DNA of 64,000 bases from Deltaproteobacteria bacterium (GCA_003135135.1 PLDK01000035.1:1-64000), one strand, 5' to 3'; positions 15,829-25,649 are shown, counted from the first letter of the stretch. Made by a program: numbers and translations. Notes: generated by a model from the sequence alone, not told the origin.

Positions 15829-17618
15829 AGCTGCTTACCCCGTTGCAATGGCGACTGTTCGGCTACCTCCGCCGATACCTGTTCCCCTACGTGTTGTTGC
15901 TGGGCGTGGCGATGGCCTTGCTGTCGGCGGCCAGCGCCGGAATCCCGTTCATCATGAAGTTGGTGGTCGATCTGGTCGCCAATCTCAAAGTCGCTCGTCA
16001 GCTTGATGCGCACAGCGCCTCGAAGCTGCGTGAGTTCTCGCTGATGCTCGCGGGATTATTTTTGCTGCGCGCGTTCGCGAATTTTTCCGACGACTACTTG
16101 AGCTCATATATTTCGCAGAAGCTGACGATGGATATCCGGGCCGATCTGAACGAGAGCCTGCAACGTCAATCGCTGAGTTTTTTCAACCGCACGCCGACGG
16201 GTGTCATGGTTGCACGAATCATCAGCGACGTCGGCCTGGTGGTGTCGAGTCTGAGCGGCGGCGTGTTTTCGATCTTCGGCGACGGCATGTCGCTCATTGC
16301 CTTGCTGGTGACGGCTTTTTGGCTCGACTGGCAGCTCGCGATCATCGCCTTCATCGGTTTTCCGATCGTTGTTCTGCCGATCGCCAGTCTTTCGAAGAAA
16401 GTTCGCCGCGAGACCAAGAATCAGCAAAAGCAAATGAGCGGCTTGCAGTCGCTGCTGCATGAAACCTTCCAGGGGAATCGCGTCGTGAAAGCGTTCGGGA
16501 TGGAAGATTACGAGCGCGCGCGGTTCAATCACGAGCTCAAGCGGCTGTTCCGAATCTTCATGCGGGTGGCGCGGATCAAGGCGTTTACCGGGCCGCTGAT
16601 CGAAGCGCTGGGCGCGATTGCGGTGGTCGCGGTGGTCTGGTGGGCGGTGGGATCGCTGCAGGCGGGCACGCGCACGCTCGGTCAATTCGCCGGATTCTTT
16701 ACGACTATGATCCTCGTGTACCGGCCGTTTAAGGCTCTCGGCAAGACCAACAACAGCATTCAGCAGGGGATGGCTGCGGCCGAACGCGTCTTCGAGATGA
16801 TGGATCAGCCGAGCGAGGTTCCCGACGATCCCGATGGCATCGAGCTGCCGCCCGGCCCGCACCGCGTCGCGTTCGAGAACGTCAGTTTCAAGTACGGCGA
16901 CGAATGGGTGCTGCACGATATCAACCTGGAGATCGGGGTTGGCAAAGTCGTGGCGCTGGTCGGGATGAGCGGCGGCGGCAAATCCACCATTGCGGATTTG
17001 ATTCCGCGCTTTTACGACGTGCAGCAGGGACGCGTCACGGTTGACGGAATCGACATACGCAAGCTGCGGATTAAGTCGCTGCGCGCGGAGATCGGCCTGG
17101 TCACACAGAGTACGTTTCTGTTCGACGACACGATTCGCGCCAATATCGCGTACGGCAGCAGCGACAAGCATCTCGAGCGCGTAATCGCGGCCGCCAAGCT
17201 CGCCAACGCTCACGACTTCATCACGCGGCTGCCCAACGGTTACGACACGATGGTGGGCGAACTGGGCGTGCGCATGTCGGGCGGAGAACGGCAGCGAATC
17301 GCGATCGCGCGCGCGCTGCTCAAAGACGCGCCGATTCTGATCCTGGACGAGGCAACCTCGTCGCTGGACTCTGCCTCGGAGCACTCGGTGCAGGAAGCGC
17401 TCGAGCATCTGATGGCAAATCGCACGACGCTGGTGATAGCGCATCGGCTGTCCACGGTGCGCCGGGCAGACCGGATCTTCGTAGTCGTTCACGGCCGGAT
17501 AGTCGAAGACGGAACGCACGATGAATTGTTTGCGCGCGGGCAGGAGTACCGAAAGCTCTACGACCTTCAATTCATGTCCCCCGAAGATCTGGCCGGTAAT
17601 GGCGGCCTCGTCAACTGA
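15825..17618 (+). CDS. msbA: lipid A export ABC transporter, MsbA-like
   Basis: Half-size ABC exporter (597 aa) that flips lipid A-core across the inner membrane. Six transmembrane helices lie within residues 1-330. The nucleotide-binding domain has Walker A GMSGGGKST, signature MSGGERQR, Walker B LILDEATSSLD and H-loop IAHRLS. It overlaps lpxB by 4 bp (ATGA) and waaA follows closely, which supports lipid A as substrate over other lipids or drugs. Confidence 0.93.
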   Translation: MKLLTPLQWRLFGYLRRYLFPYVLLLGVAMALLSAASAGIPFIMKLVVDLVANLKVARQLDAHSASKLREFSLMLAGLFLLRAFANFSDDYLSSYISQKLTMDIRADLNESLQRQSLSFFNRTPTGVMVARIISDVGLVVSSLSGGVFSIFGDGMSLIALLVTAFWLDWQLAIIAFIGFPIVVLPIASLSKKVRRETKNQQKQMSGLQSLLHETFQGNRVVKAFGMEDYERARFNHELKRLFRIFMRVARIKAFTGPLIEALGAIAVVAVVWWAVGSLQAGTRTLGQFAGFFTTMILVYRPFKALGKTNNSIQQGMAAAERVFEMMDQPSEVPDDPDGIELPPGPHRVAFENVSFKYGDEWVLHDINLEIGVGKVVALVGMSGGGKSTIADLIPRFYDVQQGRVTVDGIDIRKLRIKSLRAEIGLVTQSTFLFDDTIRANIAYGSSDKHLERVIAAAKLANAHDFITRLPNGYDTMVGELGVRMSGGERQRIAIARALLKDAPILILDEATSSLDSASEHSVQEALEHLMANRTTLVIAHRLSTVRRADRIFVVVHGRIVEDGTHDELFARGQEYRKLYDLQFMSPEDLAGNGGLVN

Positions 17619-17670
17619 TACTCACTGATCGTAATTCGACTCGTCAGGTGTGCCGATCGACGAGCTCTCG

Positions 17671-18939
17671 ATGCTAAGCGCGCTCTACAATTTGCTGTGG
17701 TATCCGGCGCTGCCGTTTGCGCTGCTGGCCGCGCATCCGGCGAACATGCGGGACTATCGCGAGCGGATGGGGCACGGCGATTTTCCCGAGGCCGCGGGCG
17801 CGCCGCGAATCTGGATTCATGCGGCTTCGGTCGGCGAGATCGAAGCGATTCGGCCGGTCGCCAACGGTCTGCTCGAACACTATCCGGCCGCGGTCTTGGC
17901 AATCACCACGATGACGGCGGCGGGACGCGAGGCCGCCATGCGCCGAATCCCGGGGGCGGCGGCCTGGATGCTTGCGCCGCTGGACAATCAGCGCGCGGTG
18001 CGATCCTTTCTGGAGCGCGTGCAGCCGAGCATGGTGCTGATCACCGAGACTGAAATCTGGCCGAACTACTTCATCGAATCCGCGCGGGCGGGCGCGACGA
18101 TCGCGGTGGTCAACGGCCGGATGTCAGAGCGATCATTGCGTCGTTACCTGCGCGCGCGCGGCCTGTTTGAAAATGCGCTCGGCCGGGCAGCCTTGATTCT
18201 GACCCAGAGCCCGCAAGACGCGCGGCGTTATGCGGAGTTCGATCTCGCGGCAACAGTGGTGGTCACCGGCAACACCAAAATCGAAGCGGCGCAGGCGCAG
18301 ACGGCGAATGAAGAATCAATTCGTCCTGAGCTGATGGCGTTTGCACCCGGGCGGAAGATTTTTATCGCGGGATCGACGGCGGCGGGCGAGGATGCCGTGA
18401 TTGCGGGCGCGTACCGTGAACTGCGCAAGGATTTTCCGCAGCTCGCGCTGACGATAGCGCCGCGCCATCTCGAGCGCACGCCGGAAGTCGAAAAGGCGCT
18501 GCATGCGGCCTCGCTCGATTACGTGAAGGCGTCGCAGCTCAATTCACCGGGCGCGGCGCGCGACGCGGACGTTTTGATCCTCGACACCATGGGCGAGCTG
18601 CGCAGCTTCTATCGCCGCGGATCGATCGCATTCGTCGGCGGCAGCCTCGCGCCGGGACGTGGCGGGCAAAACCCGGCCGAGCCCGCGTTGGCCGATGTCC
18701 CGGTCCTGATCGGTCCGTATCACGAGAACCAGCAGCAGATAGTGTCGTCGCTGGTCAGTTCCGGCGGCGCACGAATCGTCAAAAAGGGGAGCGACATAAT
18801 CAATGAAACTTCGCAATGGCTCGCCGACGATGAGGCGCGGCAACGTGCGGGTCAATGCGCGCGCGCTGCAGTGAGCGCAGGGTCGGGTGGCGCGCGGTTC
18901 GCCTTGAAGCAGCTCGAAGGGCTCATTAATCTCGGCTGA
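17671..18939 (+). CDS. waaA: 3-deoxy-D-manno-octulosonic acid transferase WaaA
   Basis: GT30 Kdo transferase that adds Kdo to lipid IVA. The N-terminal part has a membrane anchor (LYNLLWYPALPFALLAA), then WIHAASVGEIEA containing the catalytic Glu, ETEIWPNY, and GGQNPAEPA near the C-terminus. The track starts at GTG 17650. ATG 17671 gives MLSALYNLLWY, which aligns with the start of known KdtA proteins, so I prefer it (422 aa). It ends 3 bp before lpxK. Confidence 0.95.
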   Translation: MLSALYNLLWYPALPFALLAAHPANMRDYRERMGHGDFPEAAGAPRIWIHAASVGEIEAIRPVANGLLEHYPAAVLAITTMTAAGREAAMRRIPGAAAWMLAPLDNQRAVRSFLERVQPSMVLITETEIWPNYFIESARAGATIAVVNGRMSERSLRRYLRARGLFENALGRAALILTQSPQDARRYAEFDLAATVVVTGNTKIEAAQAQTANEESIRPELMAFAPGRKIFIAGSTAAGEDAVIAGAYRELRKDFPQLALTIAPRHLERTPEVEKALHAASLDYVKASQLNSPGAARDADVLILDTMGELRSFYRRGSIAFVGGSLAPGRGGQNPAEPALADVPVLIGPYHENQQQIVSSLVSSGGARIVKKGSDIINETSQWLADDEARQRAGQCARAAVSAGSGGARFALKQLEGLINLG

Positions 18940-18942
18940 CCG

Positions 18943-20064
18943 ATGCCCTCAAACGAGCCGAGTCCGAATCGCCCGCGAATCGAGCGATTGTGGCGGCGGG
19001 ATCTTCCCGCTCCACTTCTTCCAATTTGGGCCGGGCTCGCGGCGGCGGCGGGATTCTACCGGGCCGGCGTGGCCGCACGTCATCTGTACTGGCGGATGAT
19101 GAAACGGCGGGCGCCGGTGCTGACGGTGAGCGTGGGCAACCTGACGGTCGGCGGAAACGGCAAGACGCCGTTCACGTTGTTTCTCGCCAAGCGCTTGCAG
19201 AGCCACGGCCTGCGCGTCGGAATCGTGAGCCGGGGCTACCAACGCGCGCGATCCAAAGCGCGCGCCGAACTGGTGGCCGACGGCGGCGCATTGAAAATCT
19301 CACCGGTAGACGCAGGCGACGAACCGGCGATGATGGCGAAGTCGTTCACCGGTCCGATTGCGGTTGCGCGCCGGCGCCTCGACGGTATCGAGCTGCTGAG
19401 CAAGCTCGGTCCGCTCGACGCGGTGATCCTGGACGACGGCTTTCAGCACGTGCGCTTGGATCGCGACGTGGATCTGGTGCTGGTGAGCAATGAGCGCGGC
19501 TTCGGCAACGGCTGGATGATCCCGGCCGGACCGATGCGCGAACCGATCCGCGCGGTCGGCCGCGCGGACGCGATCGTAGTGATGAACTTCGGAACTGGCG
19601 CGTCGGCAATTAGACCGTCGCAGATGAAGAAACTAACCGCGCGCAAAATATTTCACGCGTCGGTGCGGCCGCGCGCCTTGCTGGTCACCGAGAATGGGGT
19701 GTGGCGCGAAACTCCGCTGGGACTCGGCGGACGACGCGTGCTGGCGGTAAGCGGTCTGGCGGATTCAAGCGCGTTCTACGCGATGCTGCGCGAACTCGAC
19801 GCGGACCTGGTCGGCGTTTTCGATTATCCGGATCATCACGCCTACACCAACGCCGACTGGCAGGCTATGGTGAATGCGATGCGCGACATCGACTTGGTCG
19901 TCACGACCGAGAAGGACCTGGTCAAGCTGGAGCGGTTTCCGTTCCCGCGCGATTCGCTATACGCTCTCAGGCTTGAAGTAACGATGGACGCGGCCGATGC
20001 GCGCGCGCTCGACGAGTTGATACTGGATCGCATGACCGCAGCCTCGACGGCGGCGGATGCATAG
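18943..20064 (+). CDS. lpxK: tetraacyldisaccharide 4'-kinase LpxK
   Basis: Membrane-associated P-loop kinase (373 aa) that phosphorylates the 4' position of the lipid A disaccharide. Walker A lies in VGNLTVGGNGKTPF (residues about 65-78) and the conserved DDGFQH follows at about 164. An N-terminal hydrophobic helix (APLLPIWAGLAAAAGFY) is the membrane anchor. It lies 3 bp after waaA and 33 bp before the Trm112-like gene. Confidence 0.96.
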   Translation: MPSNEPSPNRPRIERLWRRDLPAPLLPIWAGLAAAAGFYRAGVAARHLYWRMMKRRAPVLTVSVGNLTVGGNGKTPFTLFLAKRLQSHGLRVGIVSRGYQRARSKARAELVADGGALKISPVDAGDEPAMMAKSFTGPIAVARRRLDGIELLSKLGPLDAVILDDGFQHVRLDRDVDLVLVSNERGFGNGWMIPAGPMREPIRAVGRADAIVVMNFGTGASAIRPSQMKKLTARKIFHASVRPRALLVTENGVWRETPLGLGGRRVLAVSGLADSSAFYAMLRELDADLVGVFDYPDHHAYTNADWQAMVNAMRDIDLVVTTEKDLVKLERFPFPRDSLYALRLEVTMDAADARALDELILDRMTAASTAADA

Positions 20065-20097
20065 AAGACGAAAGGAAATGCCTGGAGGAATTTTGCG

Positions 20098-20268
20098 ATG
20101 GCGCTGAGTCAGGAACTGCTCGACATCCTGGCGTGCCCGAAATGCAAGGGCGACCTGCATCTCAACGACAAGCAGGACGGCCTGGTCTGCAGCGCTTGCA
20201 GACTCGAGTATCCGGTGCGCGATGACATTCCAATCATGCTGATCGAGGAAGCCAAACCGATCGCGTGA
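20098..20268 (+). CDS. Trm112 family zinc-ribbon protein
   Basis: A 56-aa protein too short for the ORF track: MALSQELLDILACPKCKG onward. It has two CxxC knuckles (CPKC and CSAC) and the family ending YPVRDDIPIML. The family includes E. coli YcaR, which also sits next to lpxK; the eukaryotic homologue activates methyltransferases. A GGAGG-like site (CTGGAGGAA) precedes the ATG. The stop overlaps the next start (GTGA). Confidence 0.92.
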   Translation: MALSQELLDILACPKCKGDLHLNDKQDGLVCSACRLEYPVRDDIPIMLIEEAKPIA

Positions 20269-21518
20269 CCAATCCGCGGCGCGTGGCCGGCCGGCTTTCC
20301 GCGATGAAAACGATCGACTCCCCGCGCGCCCGCCAGTTCGCATGGCTCGCGATGGGCATCTACATCGTCGGGCTCGGCATCTCGGCAACGCTTCGCGCGC
20401 AAGGCGACTTCAATGTTTACTATCGCGCGGGCCATCGCGCACTTCACGCCCTCGCGATCTATCCGGCGGCCGACTCCGATCGTTTTCTCTACGCACCGAT
20501 CTTTGCGATCGGGTTCGCACCACTCGCGGCGCTGCCGCGCCATGTTGCGCAATTTGTCTTCTTCGCGGTCAACGCATTTTCACTGATCGAATTGATTTCA
20601 GGCGCGGGCGTGATTCTGTTCGGCCGTGAGCGGCGATTGCCGGCCGCACTGATCGTCGTCCCGGTGTTGCTGTCATCCCGATTCATCAACAACAACTTCG
20701 AGCACGGCCAGATAAATCTTCCGACCCTGGCGTTGATCGTGTGGGCGATCATTTACGCCGAAGAGTCTCGCGATGCGTGGGCGGGCCTGATGCTTGCGGC
20801 GGCGATACTGATCAAGCCGTTCGCAGTGCTGGTTGCGCTGCATCTTGCGATTCGCCGGCGCTTCGCCGTGCTCGGATGGGTGCTTGCAGCGGGAATCGCG
20901 CTGATCGTCGTGCCAATCGTGATCTTTGGACCGCGTGGATGGATCGATCAAACCGGCGCATACTTGACGGCGATCGTTTCGATGACGAATCGATATCGCA
21001 CGATGCTCACCAACCAGTCGGCCGTGTCGGCGGTCGCGCGCTTGATGAGTCTTCGCGGCGGGGCTGACGTGGAAACGTCTTCGGCCGCAACGATTGCCGG
21101 AATGGGACTCGAGATAATTCTCGTCGCGGCAGTGTCGCTCTGGGACGCGATGAGCCGCGAGCGCGGGAAGTTCGCGAGCCGCCTCGCGCTGTGCGGCTTG
21201 TTCTGCCTGATGCCCTCGTTCGCGCCGATTTCGTGGAAAAGCTACTACGCGGCGATGCTCGTGCCATACATGGCGCTGACCGCGGCGCTGTGGACCGATC
21301 GAGACGGCGGCGAGCGGCCGCCGATTTCGGTGTGGACGCTATCCGCGCTTTCCGTGTTGCTCAATCTTGCGGCGGGAAACTATTTGAACCGCATCGCGCT
21401 TTTCTACTCGGCGCATTTCCTTTCATCGCTGCTCGCGCTCGCCGCCGTGTTCGCGTTGTGGCTGCGAAGCGGGAGCGATAGCCGAAGACCGCGCATGAGC
21501 CAGGCGTCCCAAGCGTGA
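20265..21518 (+). CDS. polytopic membrane glycosyltransferase, GT87/DUF2029-like
   Basis: A 417-aa integral membrane protein with about ten hydrophobic segments and an early Asp in FNVYYRAGHRAL. This is the GT-C fold pattern of DUF2029/GT87 polyprenyl-phosphate-mannose-dependent transferases. The GTG start overlaps the Trm112 gene stop by 4 bp; ATG 20304 is an alternative. Being within the lipid A/Kdo gene string, it may add a sugar to LPS or another envelope glycan on the periplasmic side. The donor and acceptor are not known. Confidence 0.75.
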   Translation: MTNPRRVAGRLSAMKTIDSPRARQFAWLAMGIYIVGLGISATLRAQGDFNVYYRAGHRALHALAIYPAADSDRFLYAPIFAIGFAPLAALPRHVAQFVFFAVNAFSLIELISGAGVILFGRERRLPAALIVVPVLLSSRFINNNFEHGQINLPTLALIVWAIIYAEESRDAWAGLMLAAAILIKPFAVLVALHLAIRRRFAVLGWVLAAGIALIVVPIVIFGPRGWIDQTGAYLTAIVSMTNRYRTMLTNQSAVSAVARLMSLRGGADVETSSAATIAGMGLEIILVAAVSLWDAMSRERGKFASRLALCGLFCLMPSFAPISWKSYYAAMLVPYMALTAALWTDRDGGERPPISVWTLSALSVLLNLAAGNYLNRIALFYSAHFLSSLLALAAVFALWLRSGSDSRRPRMSQASQA

Positions 21519-22261
21519 GACCGCGTCAGCAAATGCAGTGGCGCTCGCTTCCGAACTTTTCGGCGTTCAAGATCGGCCGCCGGGAACTCGTGATCCATCG
21601 GGATATCGCCGCTCATGCCGCGGAGATCGTGAAAAGGCTCGGCGAGCTGGCGGCCGCATCGGAAGCGGGCGCGGGGAATCGCCGGAGCGCATTCCGGCTG
21701 AAGCTCGATGGCGGGCTCGAGCTGTTCGCGCGCCGGGGCCGGCGCGGCGGAATGATCGGTTCGATCCTGAGCGACGTTTACGCGGGCATGACGCCACGCC
21801 CGCTGACTGAACTCGGCCTGACAGTTGAAGCGATGCGGCGCGGAATTCCAGTGGCGGAGCCGATGGGCGCCATGATCGAATGGATCGGTCCCGCTCTCTA
21901 TCGAGGATTTTTTCTGACTCGGGCGGTGCGCGGAATGACGCTGTGGGAGTTCCTGAAGACGGACGACGATCCGATCGTTCGCGGTCATGTTCTCAGGCAA
22001 GCGCGCTCAGCGATCGACACGATGCACAACCAGGGGCTCTTTCACGCCGATCTCAATCTGCACAACTTGCTGGTGACGCAAGCGCGCGAGAGTTTCACCG
22101 TGATCATTATCGACCTGGACAAGTCGCGGCTGTTCGATGCGCCGTTGTCGGCTGCGATGCGCCGGGCGAACGCGGCGCGCTTGGTACGGTCGGCGCGCAA
22201 GCTCGATCCGTCCGGGCGATCTATCGACGCGGCCGCGCTGTCGATTCTGCAGCAGGGGTGA
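21515..22261 (+). CDS. Kdo/LPS kinase family protein (KdkA/WaaP-like)
   Basis: Protein-kinase-fold enzyme of 248 aa. The catalytic loop HADLNLHNLLV and the metal motif IIDLDKSRLF are those of the Kdo kinase/WaaP (Lip-kinase) family, which phosphorylates Kdo or heptose of LPS. The GTG start overlaps the preceding gene stop (GTGA). It is the last gene of the lpxB-to-kinase operon and faces the convergent ridA. Substrate Kdo is the simplest inference because waaA is in the same operon. Confidence 0.85.
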   Translation: MRPRQQMQWRSLPNFSAFKIGRRELVIHRDIAAHAAEIVKRLGELAAASEAGAGNRRSAFRLKLDGGLELFARRGRRGGMIGSILSDVYAGMTPRPLTELGLTVEAMRRGIPVAEPMGAMIEWIGPALYRGFFLTRAVRGMTLWEFLKTDDDPIVRGHVLRQARSAIDTMHNQGLFHADLNLHNLLVTQARESFTVIIIDLDKSRLFDAPLSAAMRRANAARLVRSARKLDPSGRSIDAAALSILQQG

Positions 22262-22263
22262 CC

Positions 22264-22281
22264 GCAGGGGGTGACCCCTGC
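22264..22281 (+). repeat. short copy of the dispersed GCAGGGG/CCCCTGC hairpin
   Basis: GCAGGGG, a GTGA loop, then CCCCTGC, 3 bp past a stop codon in the gap between convergent genes. It matches block 3 of the composite intergenic repeat seen at 36706, 40566 and 41750. A second hairpin (GCCCGCC, TT, GGCGGGT) lies beside it at about 22296-22314. Together they may end both transcripts. Confidence 0.6.
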
Positions 22282-22349
22282 ACCCAGTATTAAGGCCGCC
22301 CGCCGTTGGCGGGTGCGACCCCCTGCGGCGAGCGCGCGGGTTCCCTTTT

Positions 22350-22733
22350 TCAGTCGCGTTTCAGCGCGATCGCGTCGATCTCGATTCGCGCGTGGCGCGG
22401 CAGCGCCGCCACCTGCACGGTCGAGCGGGCCGGATACGGCGGATCGAAATGCTCTGCGTACACGCGGTTGACGATTTTAAAGTCGGCGAGATCGATCATG
22501 AAGATGGTGGTCTTGACCACGTCGACGAAATCCAGTCCCGCAGCCGCGAGCACTTCGCCGAGGTTCTGGAGCACGCGCCGAGTCTCGAATTCGATCCCGC
22601 CTTCGACCAGAGTGCCCGACGCCGGGTCAAGACCGACCTGCCCGGAGCAAAAGACCATCCCGTGTTGCTCGACCGCCTGCGAATACGGACCGATCGCGGC
22701 TGGCGCCTGCCTGGTGTGAATCGAGGTTTTCAT
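22350..22733 (-). CDS. ridA: RidA family enamine/imine deaminase
   Basis: Small trimeric cytosolic enzyme (127 aa) of the YjgF/YER057c family that hydrolyses reactive 2-aminoacrylate from PLP enzymes. Family motifs are present: APAAIGPYSQAVE at the N-terminus, FCSGQVGLDP, and the substrate-binding Arg region RSTVQVAALPRHARIEIDAIA at the C-terminus. It is 36 bp downstream of rel/spoT on the same strand. Confidence 0.95.
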   Translation of the reverse strand: MKTSIHTRQAPAAIGPYSQAVEQHGMVFCSGQVGLDPASGTLVEGGIEFETRRVLQNLGEVLAAAGLDFVDVVKTTIFMIDLADFKIVNRVYAEHFDPPYPARSTVQVAALPRHARIEIDAIALKRD

Positions 22734-22769
22734 TTTGGAATCCCGCGGAGTAGTTGCGCGCGCTCGAAA

Positions 22770-24986
22770 TCAATGGCGATTGCCGTTTTGCTGGCCGAGG
22801 CGCGACACGCGCATGACGCCGTCGATCGCGCCGATCGAGTTCATCAGGTTGTTCAATTGACGGGCGCTGGACACGCTGACCTCGAAGACCGCCAGCGCGC
22901 GTCCGTCGGCGCCGTGAGTTTTCACTTCGGCGGTCGATATATTCACGCCCGCTGAGGCGATCGCCTTGGTCATCGCGGCGAGCAAGCCCGGCTGATCGGC
23001 GCATAGCACTTCGAGCCGAATCGGACGCGGCGCTTCCTCGCCGTCCTTCCATACCACGGGCACGCGCCGATCCGGATCGGTGTTGAGCGCATGCGCGCAT
23101 CCCGCGACGTGCACCGTAACGCCGCGTCCGCGCGTGATGAAGCCGGTGATCGCCTCGCCCGGGAGCGGATTGCAGCATCGCGCGAACCGCACCAGCATGT
23201 CGCCGACGCCAGAGACCACGACCGCACCGCTGGCGGATTTGCGCGCTTCCTTGGCGGCGCGCTCTCTTTGCGCGGGACCGAGCGGCGTCGGCAGTTTCTC
23301 GGGACGATAGAGTTTCAGCTCAGTGGGCGTCAGCAATTTCGCGAGCAACTGGGCAGGCGTGATTATTCCGTAGCCGACCGCGGCGAGCAGGCTTTCGACG
23401 TCGCGCTGCGAGAACTCGGCGAGCACTGCGTCGAGACGCTTGCTTGATCTAAGCTGCGTGACGCTGAGCTTGACGGGTTCGAGCTCGCGATCGAGCAGTG
23501 ATATTCCGAGATCGCGGGAGCGTTCCGCTTGTTGGCTGCGCAGCCATTGACGGATGCGCGATTTAGCACGCGCGGTGGCGGCGTAGTTGGTCCAGTCCTT
23601 GCCCGGCACCTGCTTTTCTGAGGTCAGCACCTCGACCGTATCACCCGATCGAAGCCGGTAGCGCAGCGGCACCATCCGTCCGTTGACGCGCGCGCCGGCG
23701 AGATGGTTGCCGACCTGGGAGTGAATTCGGTAGGCGAAGTCGATCACGGTCGAGCCGAGCGGAAAATCGAAGACGTCGCCCTTGGGCGTGAAGACGAAAA
23801 CTTCCTCGGGAAACAGATCGTCCTTGACGGTGGAGAGAAATTCCTGGGGGTCCTTGAGATTCTGCTGCCATTCGATCAGGCGCCGCAGCCATGCAAAGCG
23901 CTCGGTCTCCTTGACCTCCCTGGAGTTGCCATCCTTGTAGCTCCAGTGCGCCGCGATTCCTTCCTCGGCCACCTTGTGCATCTCGCGGGTACGAATCTGC
24001 ACTTCCATCCGCTGGCCGCGCGGACCGATCACGGTGGTGTGCAGCGACTGATACATGTTGGCCTTGGGCAGGGCGATGTAATCCTTGAAGCGACCGGGGA
24101 CCGGCTTCCAGTTGGCGTGCACGACGCCGAGCGCCTCGTAACATTCGCGCACCGTGTTCACGATGATGCGGAACGCGACCAGGTCGTAGATTTCCTCGAA
24201 GCTCAGCCCCATCTCCTGCATCTTGGAGTGAATCGAAAAGAAATGTTTGGGCCGGCCGGTGACCTCGGCCGTGACCCCGCTGTCGGAGAGGCGGCGCGAC
24301 AGGATTTCAATGACGGTGGCGATGTACTCCTCGCGCTCCTGGCGTTTGGCCGCGACGAAGGCCTTCAGCGACTGGTACGCAGTTGGATTCAGATAGCGAA
24401 ACGCCAGGTCCTCGAGCTCCGACTTGAGCCAGTAGATTCCGAGGCGATGAGCGATCGGCGCGTAAATTTCCATCGTCTCGCGCGCGATCTCCAGCTGGCG
24501 GTCGGCGGCGAGATGGTCGAGCGTGCGCATATTGTGCAGACGGTCGGCGAGCTTGATCAGCACGACGCGGATGTCGTGGGCCATCGCGATGATCATCTTG
24601 CGGAAATTCTCGGCCTGCTTTTCCTCGCGGCTCTGGAACGTGATCTTCGAGACCTTGGTCACGCCGTCAACGAGCTGCGCGACCTCGGCGCCGAAATCCG
24701 CCTGCACCTCCGCGAGCGAGGCGTGGGTATCCTCGACGACGTCGTGCAGCAAGCCGGTGATGATCGAAGGCACGTCGAGCTTGAGCTGCGCGATGATCGT
24801 CGCGACGTTGAGCGGATGCGTGACGTAGGGTTCGCCCGATTCGCGCTTCTGATCTACATGCATCCGCGCCGAGTAGTCGTACGCGCGGCGGATCAGACCG
24901 ATGTCGGCCTGTGGATTGTAGGTCTGCACCCGCGCGATGAGGGCGGCGAGTTGGTCAGGAGTACTACTTTGCGCTAGCTCTTCCAC
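22770..24986 (-). CDS. spoT: bifunctional (p)ppGpp synthetase/hydrolase
   Basis: Stringent-response enzyme of the long RelA/SpoT family (738 aa). The hydrolase domain carries the HD box LLHDVVEDT near residue 85. The synthetase domain has RFKDYIALPKANMYQSLHT; RxKD rather than ExDD is typical of bifunctional Rel. A TGS domain (VFVFTPKGDVFDFP) and a C-terminal ACT domain follow. Both catalytic halves look intact. The start overlaps the end of gmk by 13 bp; rpoZ, which often lies between them, is absent. Confidence 0.96.
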   Translation of the reverse strand: MEELAQSSTPDQLAALIARVQTYNPQADIGLIRRAYDYSARMHVDQKRESGEPYVTHPLNVATIIAQLKLDVPSIITGLLHDVVEDTHASLAEVQADFGAEVAQLVDGVTKVSKITFQSREEKQAENFRKMIIAMAHDIRVVLIKLADRLHNMRTLDHLAADRQLEIARETMEIYAPIAHRLGIYWLKSELEDLAFRYLNPTAYQSLKAFVAAKRQEREEYIATVIEILSRRLSDSGVTAEVTGRPKHFFSIHSKMQEMGLSFEEIYDLVAFRIIVNTVRECYEALGVVHANWKPVPGRFKDYIALPKANMYQSLHTTVIGPRGQRMEVQIRTREMHKVAEEGIAAHWSYKDGNSREVKETERFAWLRRLIEWQQNLKDPQEFLSTVKDDLFPEEVFVFTPKGDVFDFPLGSTVIDFAYRIHSQVGNHLAGARVNGRMVPLRYRLRSGDTVEVLTSEKQVPGKDWTNYAATARAKSRIRQWLRSQQAERSRDLGISLLDRELEPVKLSVTQLRSSKRLDAVLAEFSQRDVESLLAAVGYGIITPAQLLAKLLTPTELKLYRPEKLPTPLGPAQRERAAKEARKSASGAVVVSGVGDMLVRFARCCNPLPGEAITGFITRGRGVTVHVAGCAHALNTDPDRRVPVVWKDGEEAPRPIRLEVLCADQPGLLAAMTKAIASAGVNISTAEVKTHGADGRALAVFEVSVSSARQLNNLMNSIGAIDGVMRVSRLGQQNGNRH

Positions 24987-25618
24987 GGCGCGAATTCGCC
25001 GCGCAGCCGGCCGACCTTGAGCCGCTCTGCGTTTACGATCGTTTCCAGCCGCGCGACGGATTCATGAAGCTGGGCGTTGACTATCAGGTAGTCGTATTCG
25101 GGATAGGCTTGGGCTTCGTCGCGCGCCTTGCGAAGCCGGTGCTGAATCTTCGATTCTTCCTCGGTGCCGCGCCCGCGCAGACGCCCCTCGAGTTCGGCGA
25201 AGGTCGGTGGCAGAACAAAAATCGCGACCGCATCGCGGGGATACATTGCGCGAATCTGGCGAGCGCCCTGGATGTCGATGTCGAGCAGGATGTCGCGGCC
25301 GGAAGTGATCGCGGCGTCGAGCGGCGCTCGCGGCGTGCCGTAGGAGGATTCGAACACACGCGCCCATTCGGCGAGTTCGCCGGATGCTTGCCTGCGTTTG
25401 AACTCCTCTTCGCTCACAAAGCTGTAGTCGATTCCGTCCGCCTCGCCTTCTCGCGGCGCGCGCGTGGTCAACGATACGGAAAACTCCAAGTCCGCGATGG
25501 CCTTGAGCGACGCGCGCCAAATCGTGGTCTTGCCGGCCCCAGAAGGCGCCGAAAGGATAAAAATTATACCGCGTCTCGGCGGCAAAGAATCACGTGATTT
25601 CAACGGTATAGAAGCCAT
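24974..25618 (-). CDS. gmk: guanylate kinase
   Basis: Cytosolic kinase converting GMP to GDP, 214 aa. P-loop SAPSGAGKTT is at about residues 23-32. The GMP-binding region includes SLTTRAPREGEADGIDYSFVSEEEF, and GRGTEEESKIQHRLRKA contains the lid arginines. It lies 31 bp downstream of yicC and overlaps spoT, so GMP metabolism and (p)ppGpp synthesis are co-expressed. Confidence 0.97.
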   Translation of the reverse strand: MASIPLKSRDSLPPRRGIIFILSAPSGAGKTTIWRASLKAIADLEFSVSLTTRAPREGEADGIDYSFVSEEEFKRRQASGELAEWARVFESSYGTPRAPLDAAITSGRDILLDIDIQGARQIRAMYPRDAVAIFVLPPTFAELEGRLRGRGTEEESKIQHRLRKARDEAQAYPEYDYLIVNAQLHESVARLETIVNAERLKVGRLRGEFAPWKS

Positions 25619-25649
25619 TAACCGGGTGCAAAGGCCGCTTTACTATATC

